A stretch of 10,460 nucleotides of DNA from JANQLU01 sp964434955. GTDB lineage: Bacteria; Planctomycetota; Planctomycetia; Pirellulales; Pirellulaceae. Location: positions 1-10,460 of the forward strand of contig CAYSXI010000187.1 of NCBI GenBank assembly GCA_964434955.1, written 5' to 3'. Position 1 is the first letter of the stretch, and each line of letters opens with the position of its first letter. Made by a program: the position numbers and the translations under genes. The notes under the pieces are model-generated. The model did no database searches. It saw nothing but the letters and a program-made list of their open reading frames with translations, and had not been told where the DNA came from. Shown in pieces: positions 1 to 6,507 of this stretch.

Positions 1-127
1 TTTGCTGACTCCGGAACCAGGCACGCCCGGATTGGATATCAACGAGCAACCCGAGAGGGTCACGGCCAAACTCAGAAACAGTCCACAGGCAAGTCTTGTC
101 GTCATTGAGACCTCTCAATTGAAATAG
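1..127 (+). CDS. C-terminal end of an unidentified protein (partial, runs off left edge)
   Basis: An open frame enters from the left edge (first complete codon at 2) and ends at TAG 125-127, giving about 41 residues beginning LLTPEPGTPGLDINEQ and ending VVIETSQLK. The segment is Pro/Gly-rich at first, then mixed polar with a short hydrophobic strand (SLVVIE), as expected for the tail of a soluble or secreted protein. One other + frame stops at once and the remaining one gives Arg/Gln/His-rich, less protein-like sequence, which is why this frame is preferred. No motif identifies the family. It converges on the - strand gene ending at 256, with 128 bases between that show no convincing terminator. 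Existence is likely but not certain; function unknown. Confidence 0.45.
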   Translation, partial: LLTPEPGTPGLDINEQPERVTAKLRNSPQASLVVIETSQLK

Positions 128-255
128 AATCGAGGGGGTAATTAGCTGGCCACTCAGGATTATTGGTGGCATTCTTGGTCGATTGTTGAAATCTGGAAAA
201 AAAATGCCGAGAGCCGTTGGAATGCATGCCCTCGACGCCTGAATCCAACTTCATT

Positions 256-1158
256 CTATTTGTTTTTCGGCCCCGTTTCGAGCTTTTGGATCAGCTTCTC
301 AATATTGGCGATCACCGAGCTTTCCCGCTCGCGAGAATTTGTAACACCGTTTTCGCCCGGTTTTCCGATCGACGCATTTGTCAGTGAGAAGCGAAGTTTT
401 TCCTTGCGCTTATCGATAGATCCGTTTATCTTCTCAACGATTTTGGCTTCTTTTTCATCGATTTTGCTGTCCAGTTTCTTCCGAACTCCCTTGGTGACTT
501 GCTGAGCCAGCTCACCGCCCGCCTTGCTAACGCGATGAACTTTGAAATTCTCGACCTCGATGTCGGCTGATAGGATTCTTGGCGCAAGCTCGAGAACCAT
601 GGGCTGCTTTACCAGGTCAAGCTGAATCCCGATTTCGACATGGACTTTCATCTTGATGTCGGACGTCGCATCCGCGCTCAAACTATAAAGCTGCACTCCA
701 TTGACCCATTTGCTTTGTCTGCCTTGAAGCTCGACTTTGGCGATCACATCAAGCTCGAATTTCAGCTTGCGTTTTTCATTCGTCAGATTGGAAATGCGCA
801 GCTCAAACTGCTTCTCGGGTTGAACCAGTTTGGCCGTGTACTTCTTCCACGTTCCGTGGTTCACTTGTTTGCGTTTTCGTTTCGTCTCCAGCCGGAAGCC
901 TTCACGGCGAATCCGAATTCCGTTCCATCGCTCGGCTTTCAGCCCCCAATGGCGATCGTCTTCAAAGGTGTGCGGCAGATGCTGCCTGGCAACCTGGGTG
1001 ATCAGTTCGCTCAATTCCTTTTCGATGGCGTTGATTGGCGCCTCGCCTTGCCCCAGTTGCACCGGTTGCGCCGAACTTGAACGGCACTGGCTCGACAGGA
1101 TGGCCGACAAGGCGAACCAGGCAATCAAGATGGTGGTGCTTGCTTTGCAAAAAGCCAT
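256..1158 (-). CDS. Secreted hypothetical protein, beta-rich with long C-terminal amphipathic helix
   Basis: About 300 residues starting at ATG 1156-1158. This start is chosen because it opens a clear signal peptide: a short N-region with Lys5, a hydrophobic core at about 9-21 (ILIAWFALSAIL) and a likely signal peptidase I site after SSA at residue 30. Upstream in-frame ATGs would bury that signal behind Cys/Arg-rich low-complexity sequence. Cys25 is preceded by Gln, so there is no proper lipobox. Residues 75-205 alternate hydrophobic and polar residues as in long antiparallel strands (LKFELDVIAKVEL, IKMKVHVEIGIQLDL). Residues 214-255 form a long, highly charged helix rich in Lys, Glu and Asp. 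The tail is disordered and polar. This strand-strand-long-helix order is reminiscent of TULIP-type lipid-binding folds (YceB/DUF1439-like), but that is only inference. Exported to the periplasm or envelope; family not recognised. Transcribed divergently from the sigma factor gene. Confidence 0.8.
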   Translation of the reverse strand: MAFCKASTTILIAWFALSAILSSQCRSSSAQPVQLGQGEAPINAIEKELSELITQVARQHLPHTFEDDRHWGLKAERWNGIRIRREGFRLETKRKRKQVNHGTWKKYTAKLVQPEKQFELRISNLTNEKRKLKFELDVIAKVELQGRQSKWVNGVQLYSLSADATSDIKMKVHVEIGIQLDLVKQPMVLELAPRILSADIEVENFKVHRVSKAGGELAQQVTKGVRKKLDSKIDEKEAKIVEKINGSIDKRKEKLRFSLTNASIGKPGENGVTNSRERESSVIANIEKLIQKLETGPKNK

Positions 1159-1324
1159 ATCGGCAACCGGAGATTCGAAGCGAAATCGAGTGGCGGAGAA
1201 TAGTGAATTCAGGGATCGGCAAAAATACCGGTTTTGCGAGAAGGGGAGGGAAGAGCGGATCGAAGGCATGGCCAAAGTGCACGCGTTTCGTGCTTGCACA
1301 CCCACCTGTTTCGCTGTTGGAGGA

Positions 1325-1348
1325 GTTTTTTCTCTCAGTTTTTCTCTC
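1325..1348. repeat. Short pyrimidine-rich direct repeat
   Basis: GTTTTTTCTCTC (1325-1336) is followed one base later by GTTTTTCTCTC (1338-1348), the same motif one T shorter. It lies in the divergent spacer, so on the - strand it is a purine tract in the upstream region of the secreted-protein gene. It may be slippage-derived; no function can be assigned. Confidence 0.5.
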
Positions 1349-1406
1349 CTGCATCGGACGACGTGGGGCAATGGAGAAGGGTCCCAGCACGCATCTTGGC
1401 ACTTGC

Positions 1407-1424
1407 AAGGCATCTGAATGCCTT
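1407..1424. repeat. Perfect 7-bp hairpin upstream of the sigma factor gene
   Basis: AAGGCAT (1407-1413) and ATGCCTT (1418-1424) are exact inverted copies around a CTGA loop. The hairpin sits 113 bases before the sigma factor start. It lacks a strong following T run, so it is not a typical intrinsic terminator; an operator or a leader element is possible. Confidence 0.4.
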
Positions 1425-1536
1425 TTGCTCCCTTCGCCGCGTTTCGAGTCCCGTTCACCTGGCTTTCGATCAGGCAGAAAATTCGGCGCGGACACTCAGG
1501 CTTCAATTTCGGTTAACTTATATCCACCGATTTTTG

Positions 1537-2205
1537 ATGAATGAAAACATGAATACTTCAAGCGACTCCATCAGTGAACTTCTTTCACGCGCCCGGGACG
1601 GCGAGGAACAAGCCTGTTCCGAGTTGATCGATCATTTCCGCGATCGGCTTTCCAGGATGATCCGATTGCGAATGGATCGTCGACTGGCAAAACGCGTGGA
1701 TGCATCCGATATCGTCCAGGACGCCACTTTCGAGGCATCGCGTCGCCTTCAGGATTACCTGGCCGACCCGAAAATGGACTTCTTTGTTTGGCTTAGATGG
1801 ATCGCCAACGACAAGCTGATTGACAGTCACCGCCACCACCTGGGAGCCCAGAAACGACAACTGGGGCAAGAAGTTTCGATATTCGCGCGGCCCATGGCTG
1901 AAGCCACCTCATTTGCACTTGCCGAACATTTGATGGGGCGACTGACCAGTCCGACCCAAGCCCTCCAGAAAGCCGAAACTCAGATGGCCGTTGAAGAGGC
2001 CCTCAATCAACTGGAGCCCGTCGATCGAGAAGTCCTTGTGCTGCGACACTTTGAGCATCTCTCCAACCAGGAGACCGCGGAAGTATTGGGGCTAAAGAAA
2101 TCGGGGGCGAGCCGACGTTACATCGCCGCCTTGAAACGGCTCAAGGAATTACTAAGCGACTCCCCGGTCTTTCAGGAGTTCTTTCCGCAATCCGATCCGA
2201 GTTGA
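1537..2205 (+). CDS. ECF-type RNA polymerase sigma factor, planctomycete family
   Basis: A 222-residue sigma-70 family factor that would direct RNA polymerase core enzyme to a specific promoter set. Region 2 spans about residues 24-104 and includes the region 2.2 signature DASDIVQDATFEA (55-67) and the promoter-melting stretch FVWLRWIANDKLIDSHRHH (83-101). After a linker, region 4 (about 148-207) carries LEPVDREVLVLRHFEHLS and a helix-turn-helix at 176-203 (SNQETAEVLGL to ALKRLKELL). There is no region 1 or 3, which makes it ECF-like. The sequence style resembles the planctomycete sigma family (Sig-70_plancto1, TIGR02984). The start is ATG at 1537; ATG at 1549 is a near alternative, and neither has a clear Shine-Dalgarno site. 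The longer frame upstream has no conserved content. No anti-sigma gene is adjacent, so the signal that controls it is not evident. Its stop abuts the stop of the convergent WD40 gene. Confidence 0.93.
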   Translation: MNENMNTSSDSISELLSRARDGEEQACSELIDHFRDRLSRMIRLRMDRRLAKRVDASDIVQDATFEASRRLQDYLADPKMDFFVWLRWIANDKLIDSHRHHLGAQKRQLGQEVSIFARPMAEATSFALAEHLMGRLTSPTQALQKAETQMAVEEALNQLEPVDREVLVLRHFEHLSNQETAEVLGLKKSGASRRYIAALKRLKELLSDSPVFQEFFPQSDPS

Positions 2206-4509
2206 TTAACGGTTTCCCTGGTTGAACAAATCGTCGGGCACTTCTTTCTTTTTGATTTCCGGGCAACGCATCAACAACACGTTGCTTCTCGTACCAATGG
2301 CACAATTTTCACCGTCCGACGTGAAGTCCACCGCTTCCAAACCATAGGAAGAAAGAATCTTGAATTTGACGGTCTGGTTATTGTCCATGTCATGAATGTA
2401 GGTAAACCCATGCACGCCAAAGTAGATTTTGTTGGAGTCGGGTGAGAATTGAATTCCCTTCGGTGAAATCTCTTTGATTTCAATTCGCTTGATCTCGTCC
2501 AACGTCCGCGCATCGATCACGCGAACCTGCCTTGAACTTTCCGCGTGGGCAAAAAGCTTTCCATCCGGAGAAAACGCGGCGCTACGCCCGCCAATGGAAA
2601 CAACTCGCGTCGTCGATTCGATTTTATTTTCCGCCAAATTAATGACGTAGATATTGGAACTGTCAGAGACCTGAAGGGTCTTTCGGTCCTCCGCGATATG
2701 AACGGCGGTTGGACTTCTCTCGAGTGCAAATACCGCAGACTCTTTGCCGGTTTCCAGATCCCAAACCCGAACTCTTCCATCCGAATCACCGGAAACCACC
2801 ATCCGATTGTCATCAGCGATCTTGATGAACTGGATCTGCTTGGAATGCCCAACAAATTTCGCCGTCTCGGTCAACTTGCCTTTGGCATCAACTTCGTAGA
2901 CAGGAAGCTGCCCGGTATAACCACCATAAATGACTTTTTTCCTGTCGGGAGATACCGCCATCGTCGTTGCATTGCCGGCAAATCGAACATCTTTCTCATC
3001 GGTCTTCAGTCGTGTGTTCCAATCGAAGGCCTGCAACTTGTTGTCAAAACGGGCGATCATCACGAACTTCCGATCGCCGACTTCTACAATTCCGACTCCC
3101 TTGGCGCCCCAACGGACATCCTGAATCTGTCCAAGATATTGGTCCGAAAAGTCAGTCAGCGATTCGCCTGTCTTGGTAGGCTGCTTTGCTTTCTTCCGTA
3201 GTGCCAAAGCCTCATTTGCACGCTTTTCAGCTTTCGCGCGACGTTCCGCTGCCTCCTTATTCATCTGAGCCATTTGTTCCTTCGAGCGATAACTGACTCG
3301 ATACTCGAGGTCGAAATTCATGGTAATCGGACCCTCCGTGACCGTTGCCCGGCCCTTCATCCTGGTTTCCGTAACCAACTTTAACTTCTTGTTGTAGATG
3401 AAGTGCCCTGTTGCGCTGACGCGGGTTGAATCACTGGAACCCCGGGCCGAGCCGCGTGGTGCAATGACCAAAGTCTTGGAAACCTTGACCTCGTCGCCTT
3501 TCACTTCCAATACCTCGTAGGTTTCTCGCCGATCAATAACGCTGACCGAAACTTTAGGCTGTGTCTTGGTTCGACTGAATCGCGACCGGTACCTGGCGAG
3601 TGGATCGTCATTCGACTTCGGTTCCTCGACGTCGGTCACCATGATCTCATCCGAGGCGGTCCAAGACCCTTGCGTCGGGTCGAAGCGCTCGACCCCTATC
3701 AAACCGATTGGCTTCATCAATAGCGGAACCATGTCTTCGTTGTCCGATGAATAATAGTCTCCCGTTCGATCCACGGTGAGCGTTCCTCGGAACTGATCGG
3801 GGCGGGACGGATATGAAACCGTTCGTTCGCCCTCGCGTCGATCGGTCCACAAAGACGTGGAAAATCCCAGTTGTTGAGTTGGAACGCCATACTCCCGGTT
3901 GTCGCGAAAATCCGAACGTGCCGTGAGCGTGTTCGTCCCGTGATAAACAATCTGCTCGCGATTCATCGTGAGCTTCAAGTTATAAAAATAAGTGTGCGTG
4001 TCGCCCGACTTGTAATCGACTCTCAAACCTTGCGGGTCAAAATCGGAATCGGATTCTGGATCCCCCAGGTTCACGTTGCTGTTGTCACCGTAGGGTCGAG
4101 CCGGATCAAGCGCTCGATCATCAATGATGACCGGATCTTGAGTTTTGCTGACCGCTGGTCCATCCATCTGGCTGGAGAAGAAGTAAATCGCTACGCCAAT
4201 CCCAATCAAGATCAGGAAAATCGTGCCGCAAACGAACACGCCTGCCAACACAAGTCCGACCGAAGACTTCTGTTGGTTGGCTGGCGTTGCCGCGTGCCCA
4301 GAAGGTTTGCCCGAGTAGCCAGACTGGTTCATCGACGGCATCTGGTTTTGCACGGGTGCTTGGTAGCCCGGTTGCGGTTGCTGGACACCCCCACCGACCG
4401 TGACCGCACCCTGGCATGTCGGACACAGGACCTGCATGCCGACCATGTTGGCGGGAACTTGCATGTCTGACTGGCAATGAGGACAGCGGATGATCTGGTT
4501 TGATTGCAT
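2206..4509 (-). CDS. Membrane-anchored zinc-ribbon / WD40 propeller protein
   Basis: This 767-residue protein has a composite layout. Residues 9-32 form a zinc ribbon with two CxxC pairs (Cys9, Cys12, Cys29, Cys32). Residues 40-80 are a Gln/Pro/Ser/Gly-rich linker. Residues 84-112 are one strong transmembrane helix (VGLVLAGVFVCGTIFLILIG). Residues 160-405 are a beta-rich domain starting GLRVDYKSGDTHTY. Residues 408-444 are a Glu/Lys/Ala-rich coiled coil. Residues about 452-750 form seven WD40-like blades, the third with canonical GH (554-555) and WD (583-584) and others ending in degenerate forms such as VIDA and IHDM. Seven blades would close one propeller. By the positive-inside rule the zinc ribbon would be cytoplasmic and the rest extracytoplasmic. 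The start is the first ATG of the frame. It has no visible enzyme motif, so a scaffold or sensor role is inference. It is convergent with the sigma gene and divergent from the small secreted gene. Confidence 0.88.
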   Translation of the reverse strand: MQSNQIIRCPHCQSDMQVPANMVGMQVLCPTCQGAVTVGGGVQQPQPGYQAPVQNQMPSMNQSGYSGKPSGHAATPANQQKSSVGLVLAGVFVCGTIFLILIGIGVAIYFFSSQMDGPAVSKTQDPVIIDDRALDPARPYGDNSNVNLGDPESDSDFDPQGLRVDYKSGDTHTYFYNLKLTMNREQIVYHGTNTLTARSDFRDNREYGVPTQQLGFSTSLWTDRREGERTVSYPSRPDQFRGTLTVDRTGDYYSSDNEDMVPLLMKPIGLIGVERFDPTQGSWTASDEIMVTDVEEPKSNDDPLARYRSRFSRTKTQPKVSVSVIDRRETYEVLEVKGDEVKVSKTLVIAPRGSARGSSDSTRVSATGHFIYNKKLKLVTETRMKGRATVTEGPITMNFDLEYRVSYRSKEQMAQMNKEAAERRAKAEKRANEALALRKKAKQPTKTGESLTDFSDQYLGQIQDVRWGAKGVGIVEVGDRKFVMIARFDNKLQAFDWNTRLKTDEKDVRFAGNATTMAVSPDRKKVIYGGYTGQLPVYEVDAKGKLTETAKFVGHSKQIQFIKIADDNRMVVSGDSDGRVRVWDLETGKESAVFALERSPTAVHIAEDRKTLQVSDSSNIYVINLAENKIESTTRVVSIGGRSAAFSPDGKLFAHAESSRQVRVIDARTLDEIKRIEIKEISPKGIQFSPDSNKIYFGVHGFTYIHDMDNNQTVKFKILSSYGLEAVDFTSDGENCAIGTRSNVLLMRCPEIKKKEVPDDLFNQGNR

Positions 4510-4705
4510 GGCATGGCTCTGGATGTTCTGATTTCACAGGCGTCATCATAACCCTGTTGATTGATCAAATCAAAAAATATGGGTTCAATCGAATTTTGAC
4601 TAACCGGAAGTTTCGTCACAGCAGCGCGCTGGAAAACGGCCCCGAAATGGATCCCGATTGACTCCGATAAATGAATAAGGCCCCATGATTTCGTCGCGTT
4701 CAAGA

Positions 4706-4783
4706 TCCCGTTGCATTTTGAACGGGAGTACTTACCTCAAGTGTTTGCCAACAGGATCGGCAAAAGCATTGAACGGAGTCGGG
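4706..4783 (+). promoter_or_regulatory. Structured leader with two hairpins and ribosome binding site of the small secreted gene
   Basis: Three elements precede the ATG at 4784. Hairpin one pairs TCCCGTT (4706-4712) with AACGGGA (4721-4727). Hairpin two pairs TTTGCC (4744-4749) with GGCAAA (4759-4764). A Shine-Dalgarno GGAG follows at 4775-4778, five bases before the ATG. The segment GCATTTTGAACGGGAGT (4713-4729) recurs in shortened form as GCATTGAACGGAGT (4766-4779), covering the ribosome binding site. CCGTT at 4708-4712 could therefore pair either with AACGG at 4721-4725 or with AACGG at 4772-4776. The pairings are read directly from the sequence; a regulatory role is inference. Confidence 0.4.
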
Positions 4784-5173
4784 ATGAAATCAACTGCTGC
4801 AGTCCGAGCAATCCAAAAAACCCTGGCCGCACTTGGCCTTGCTGCGATTTTTCTAACCGCTCCCATCGCGGAAAACGGACAGTCCTTTCTTGAGACCTTT
4901 GCTTTGAGCCAAGGCGAGACCGCTCCACCTTCCTGGCCTCGACCAAAGATCGAAAGCCATAAACCCTTTGGCATGACCGGCGGGGCATTGATTGCCGAGA
5001 ATCAGGATGCTCCCTTCTCATTGGAGCAAATGGACGAATCCCTTGAGGCGGACAACGAGCGCGAGAGTTCGCCCACCATTCGCGTTGCAAGTGGCAAAAT
5101 CAACGAGATCCAATTCGAATCTGGCTGGAATCCAGAACCAGTCGGGCACCCGATTCGGCGCCATTCGCGATAG
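4784..5173 (+). CDS. Small secreted hypothetical protein
   Basis: A 129-residue protein starting at ATG 4784, supported by GGAG at 4775-4778 and by the signal peptide it opens: Lys2, Arg8 and Lys12 in the N-region, then TLAALGLAAIFLTAPIA as the hydrophobic core, with likely cleavage after Ala29. The mature part is about 100 residues, acidic and Pro/Ser/Glu-rich, with no cysteine and no recognisable domain. It contains WPRPKIESHKPFG and an acidic stretch MDESLEADNERESSP, and ends GHPIRRHSR. It is probably largely disordered in the periplasm or envelope. The frame extends upstream of 4784, but without a signal peptide or ribosome binding site. It is divergent from the zinc-ribbon/WD40 gene and ends 24 bases from the convergent serS stop. 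Function unknown. Confidence 0.7.
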   Translation: MKSTAAVRAIQKTLAALGLAAIFLTAPIAENGQSFLETFALSQGETAPPSWPRPKIESHKPFGMTGGALIAENQDAPFSLEQMDESLEADNERESSPTIRVASGKINEIQFESGWNPEPVGHPIRRHSR

Positions 5174-5197
5174 TCTTCATCCTGCGGGTGCAACCAA

Positions 5198-6475
5198 TCA
5201 GCCGCCGATTTTTTCTTTGCCAATGATTGGCTGTAATGCTATGGGGATATTAACCGATCCATCCGAATTCTGATGGTTTTCCAAAATGGAAATCAATGCT
5301 CGGCTTAACGCAATGGCCGTTCCGTTCAACGTGTGGACAAACTGCGTGCCTTTGACGCCCGTTTTCTTGAAACGCACGTTCAGACGTCGCGCCTGGTAAT
5401 CGGTGCAATTCGATGTGCTCGTGACTTCGCCGTATTCGCCACCCTCACCGCGCCCGGGCATCCAGGCTTCCAAGTCGTATTTGCGATAAGCGGGGCCGCC
5501 GAGATCCCCGGTCGCGGTGTCGACAACACGATAGGGCACCTCCAAGGCGTCGAACAGTTCGCACTCGATTTGCAAAAGTTCTTCGTGCAAAGCGTCACTG
5601 GCGTCCGGCAAACAAAAGGCGAACATCTCGACTTTGGTGAATTGATGGACGCGGTACAGACCGCGCGTCGCTCTTCCCGCGGCACCGGCCTCGGTTCGAT
5701 AGCAATGACTAATCCCGCAAAGCTTGATAGGCAGATCCTCATCGCTCAGCGTGACTCCGCTGTACAGGCCCCCCAGCGTGATTTCCGCGGTACCGATCAA
5801 GGAAAGCGGCATGTTTTCAATCGAATAGACCTGCGTCTCAGGGCCGCGCGGGTTAAACCCGATTCCCTCCAGCACCGAATCGGTCGCCAGATCGGGTGTC
5901 ATCGTCGGTGTGAATCCCCGTTTGACCAACTCATTCACGGCCCATTGTTGAAGTGCCAAATCCAACAGGACGATTTCGTTTTTCAGAAAGTAAAAGCCCG
6001 AGCCCGTGGTTCGCGCTCCCCCTTCAAAGTCGATCCAGTCCCACTTTTGACCGAGCTCGACATGGTCTTGAATTTCAAAATCAAACGTCCTGGGCGAATG
6101 CTTGCCTTTGGAGATCTCCAGATTGGCTTTGTCGTCCTTGCCAATCGGCGCGTCCGGGTGCGCCATGTTCGGCAACGTCAACTGGATTTCACGGATTCGA
6201 ACGTCCAACTCGTCGTGTTCGGCCTGGGCTTTGCCCTTTGCCTCCCGCAACTCCTTGGCCTTCTCCTTCAAAGCGTCTCGTTCTTCGGCGGGAGCCTTTC
6301 CAATCTGCTTTGAGAATTCATTACTTTGTCGATTGAAATCTTCGGCAGCTTGGAGCTTTTCCTTTCGCTGCGTTTCCAACTGCACCAATTCGTCGACACT
6401 TTCAGTCATGCCGCGATTGACACAGTTTTGCTTAACGGCTTCCGCATTTTCCAAGATATATTTTCGATCGAGCAT
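5198..6475 (-). CDS. serS: Seryl-tRNA synthetase
   Basis: A cytoplasmic class II aminoacyl-tRNA synthetase that charges tRNA-Ser (and tRNA-Sec if present) with serine using ATP. It is 425 residues long, usual for bacterial SerRS. Residues 1-105 form the N-terminal tRNA-binding coiled-coil arm (MLDRKYILENAEAVKQN, then Glu/Lys/Ala-rich heptads). The catalytic core follows: motif 1 region at about 168-196, the serine-binding TAE at 229-231, motif 2 CYRTEAGAAGRATRGLYRVHQF (258-279) with Arg260 and Glu262, and motif 3 around 381-402 with Arg392. Motif 3 reads NGTAIALSR where many bacterial enzymes have NGSGLAVGR. The start at ATG 6473-6475 gives the standard MLD N terminus; an upstream in-frame ATG would overlap the preceding gene. 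It lies 32 bases downstream of the M20 peptidase gene and is probably cotranscribed with it. Confidence 0.97.
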   Translation of the reverse strand: MLDRKYILENAEAVKQNCVNRGMTESVDELVQLETQRKEKLQAAEDFNRQSNEFSKQIGKAPAEERDALKEKAKELREAKGKAQAEHDELDVRIREIQLTLPNMAHPDAPIGKDDKANLEISKGKHSPRTFDFEIQDHVELGQKWDWIDFEGGARTTGSGFYFLKNEIVLLDLALQQWAVNELVKRGFTPTMTPDLATDSVLEGIGFNPRGPETQVYSIENMPLSLIGTAEITLGGLYSGVTLSDEDLPIKLCGISHCYRTEAGAAGRATRGLYRVHQFTKVEMFAFCLPDASDALHEELLQIECELFDALEVPYRVVDTATGDLGGPAYRKYDLEAWMPGRGEGGEYGEVTSTSNCTDYQARRLNVRFKKTGVKGTQFVHTLNGTAIALSRALISILENHQNSDGSVNIPIALQPIIGKEKIGG

Positions 6476-6507
6476 CGAAGTTGTTCCGTCAAATTTGATT
6501 TGAAAGT

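Larger units (their letters stand above)
1159..1536. other. Divergent intergenic spacer between secreted protein and ECF sigma factor genes
   Basis: This 378-base stretch separates two divergent starts and so should hold promoters for both. Long open frames cross it on both strands, but they are extensions of the flanking genes without a plausible start or protein-like composition. Two small structures are visible: a pyrimidine-rich direct repeat at 1325-1348 and a perfect 7-bp hairpin at 1407-1424. I could not identify a convincing sigma-70, sigma-54 or ECF promoter by eye. Confidence 0.6.

Noticed and set aside
216..249. GTTGGA/TCCAAC stem as a terminator between the two leftmost genes
   Set aside because: The loop is 22 bases and there is no T run directly after the stem in either direction.
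1397..1409. Sigma-54 promoter-like sequence TTGGCACTTGCA
   Set aside because: The gap between the GG and GC elements is far too short for a -24/-12 promoter.
1159..1506. N-terminal extension of the secreted protein by 116 residues
   Set aside because: The extension is Cys/Arg-rich with no domain and would hide a clear signal peptide. The start at 1158 is much more plausible.
1234..1536. N-terminal extension of the ECF sigma factor by 101 residues
   Set aside because: The extension lies in the divergent spacer, has no conserved sigma region, and ATG 1537 gives a normal ECF length.
4557..4573. TTGATCAA-centred palindrome as an operator between divergent genes
   Set aside because: It is a short AT-rich palindrome common by chance, with no second copy nearby.
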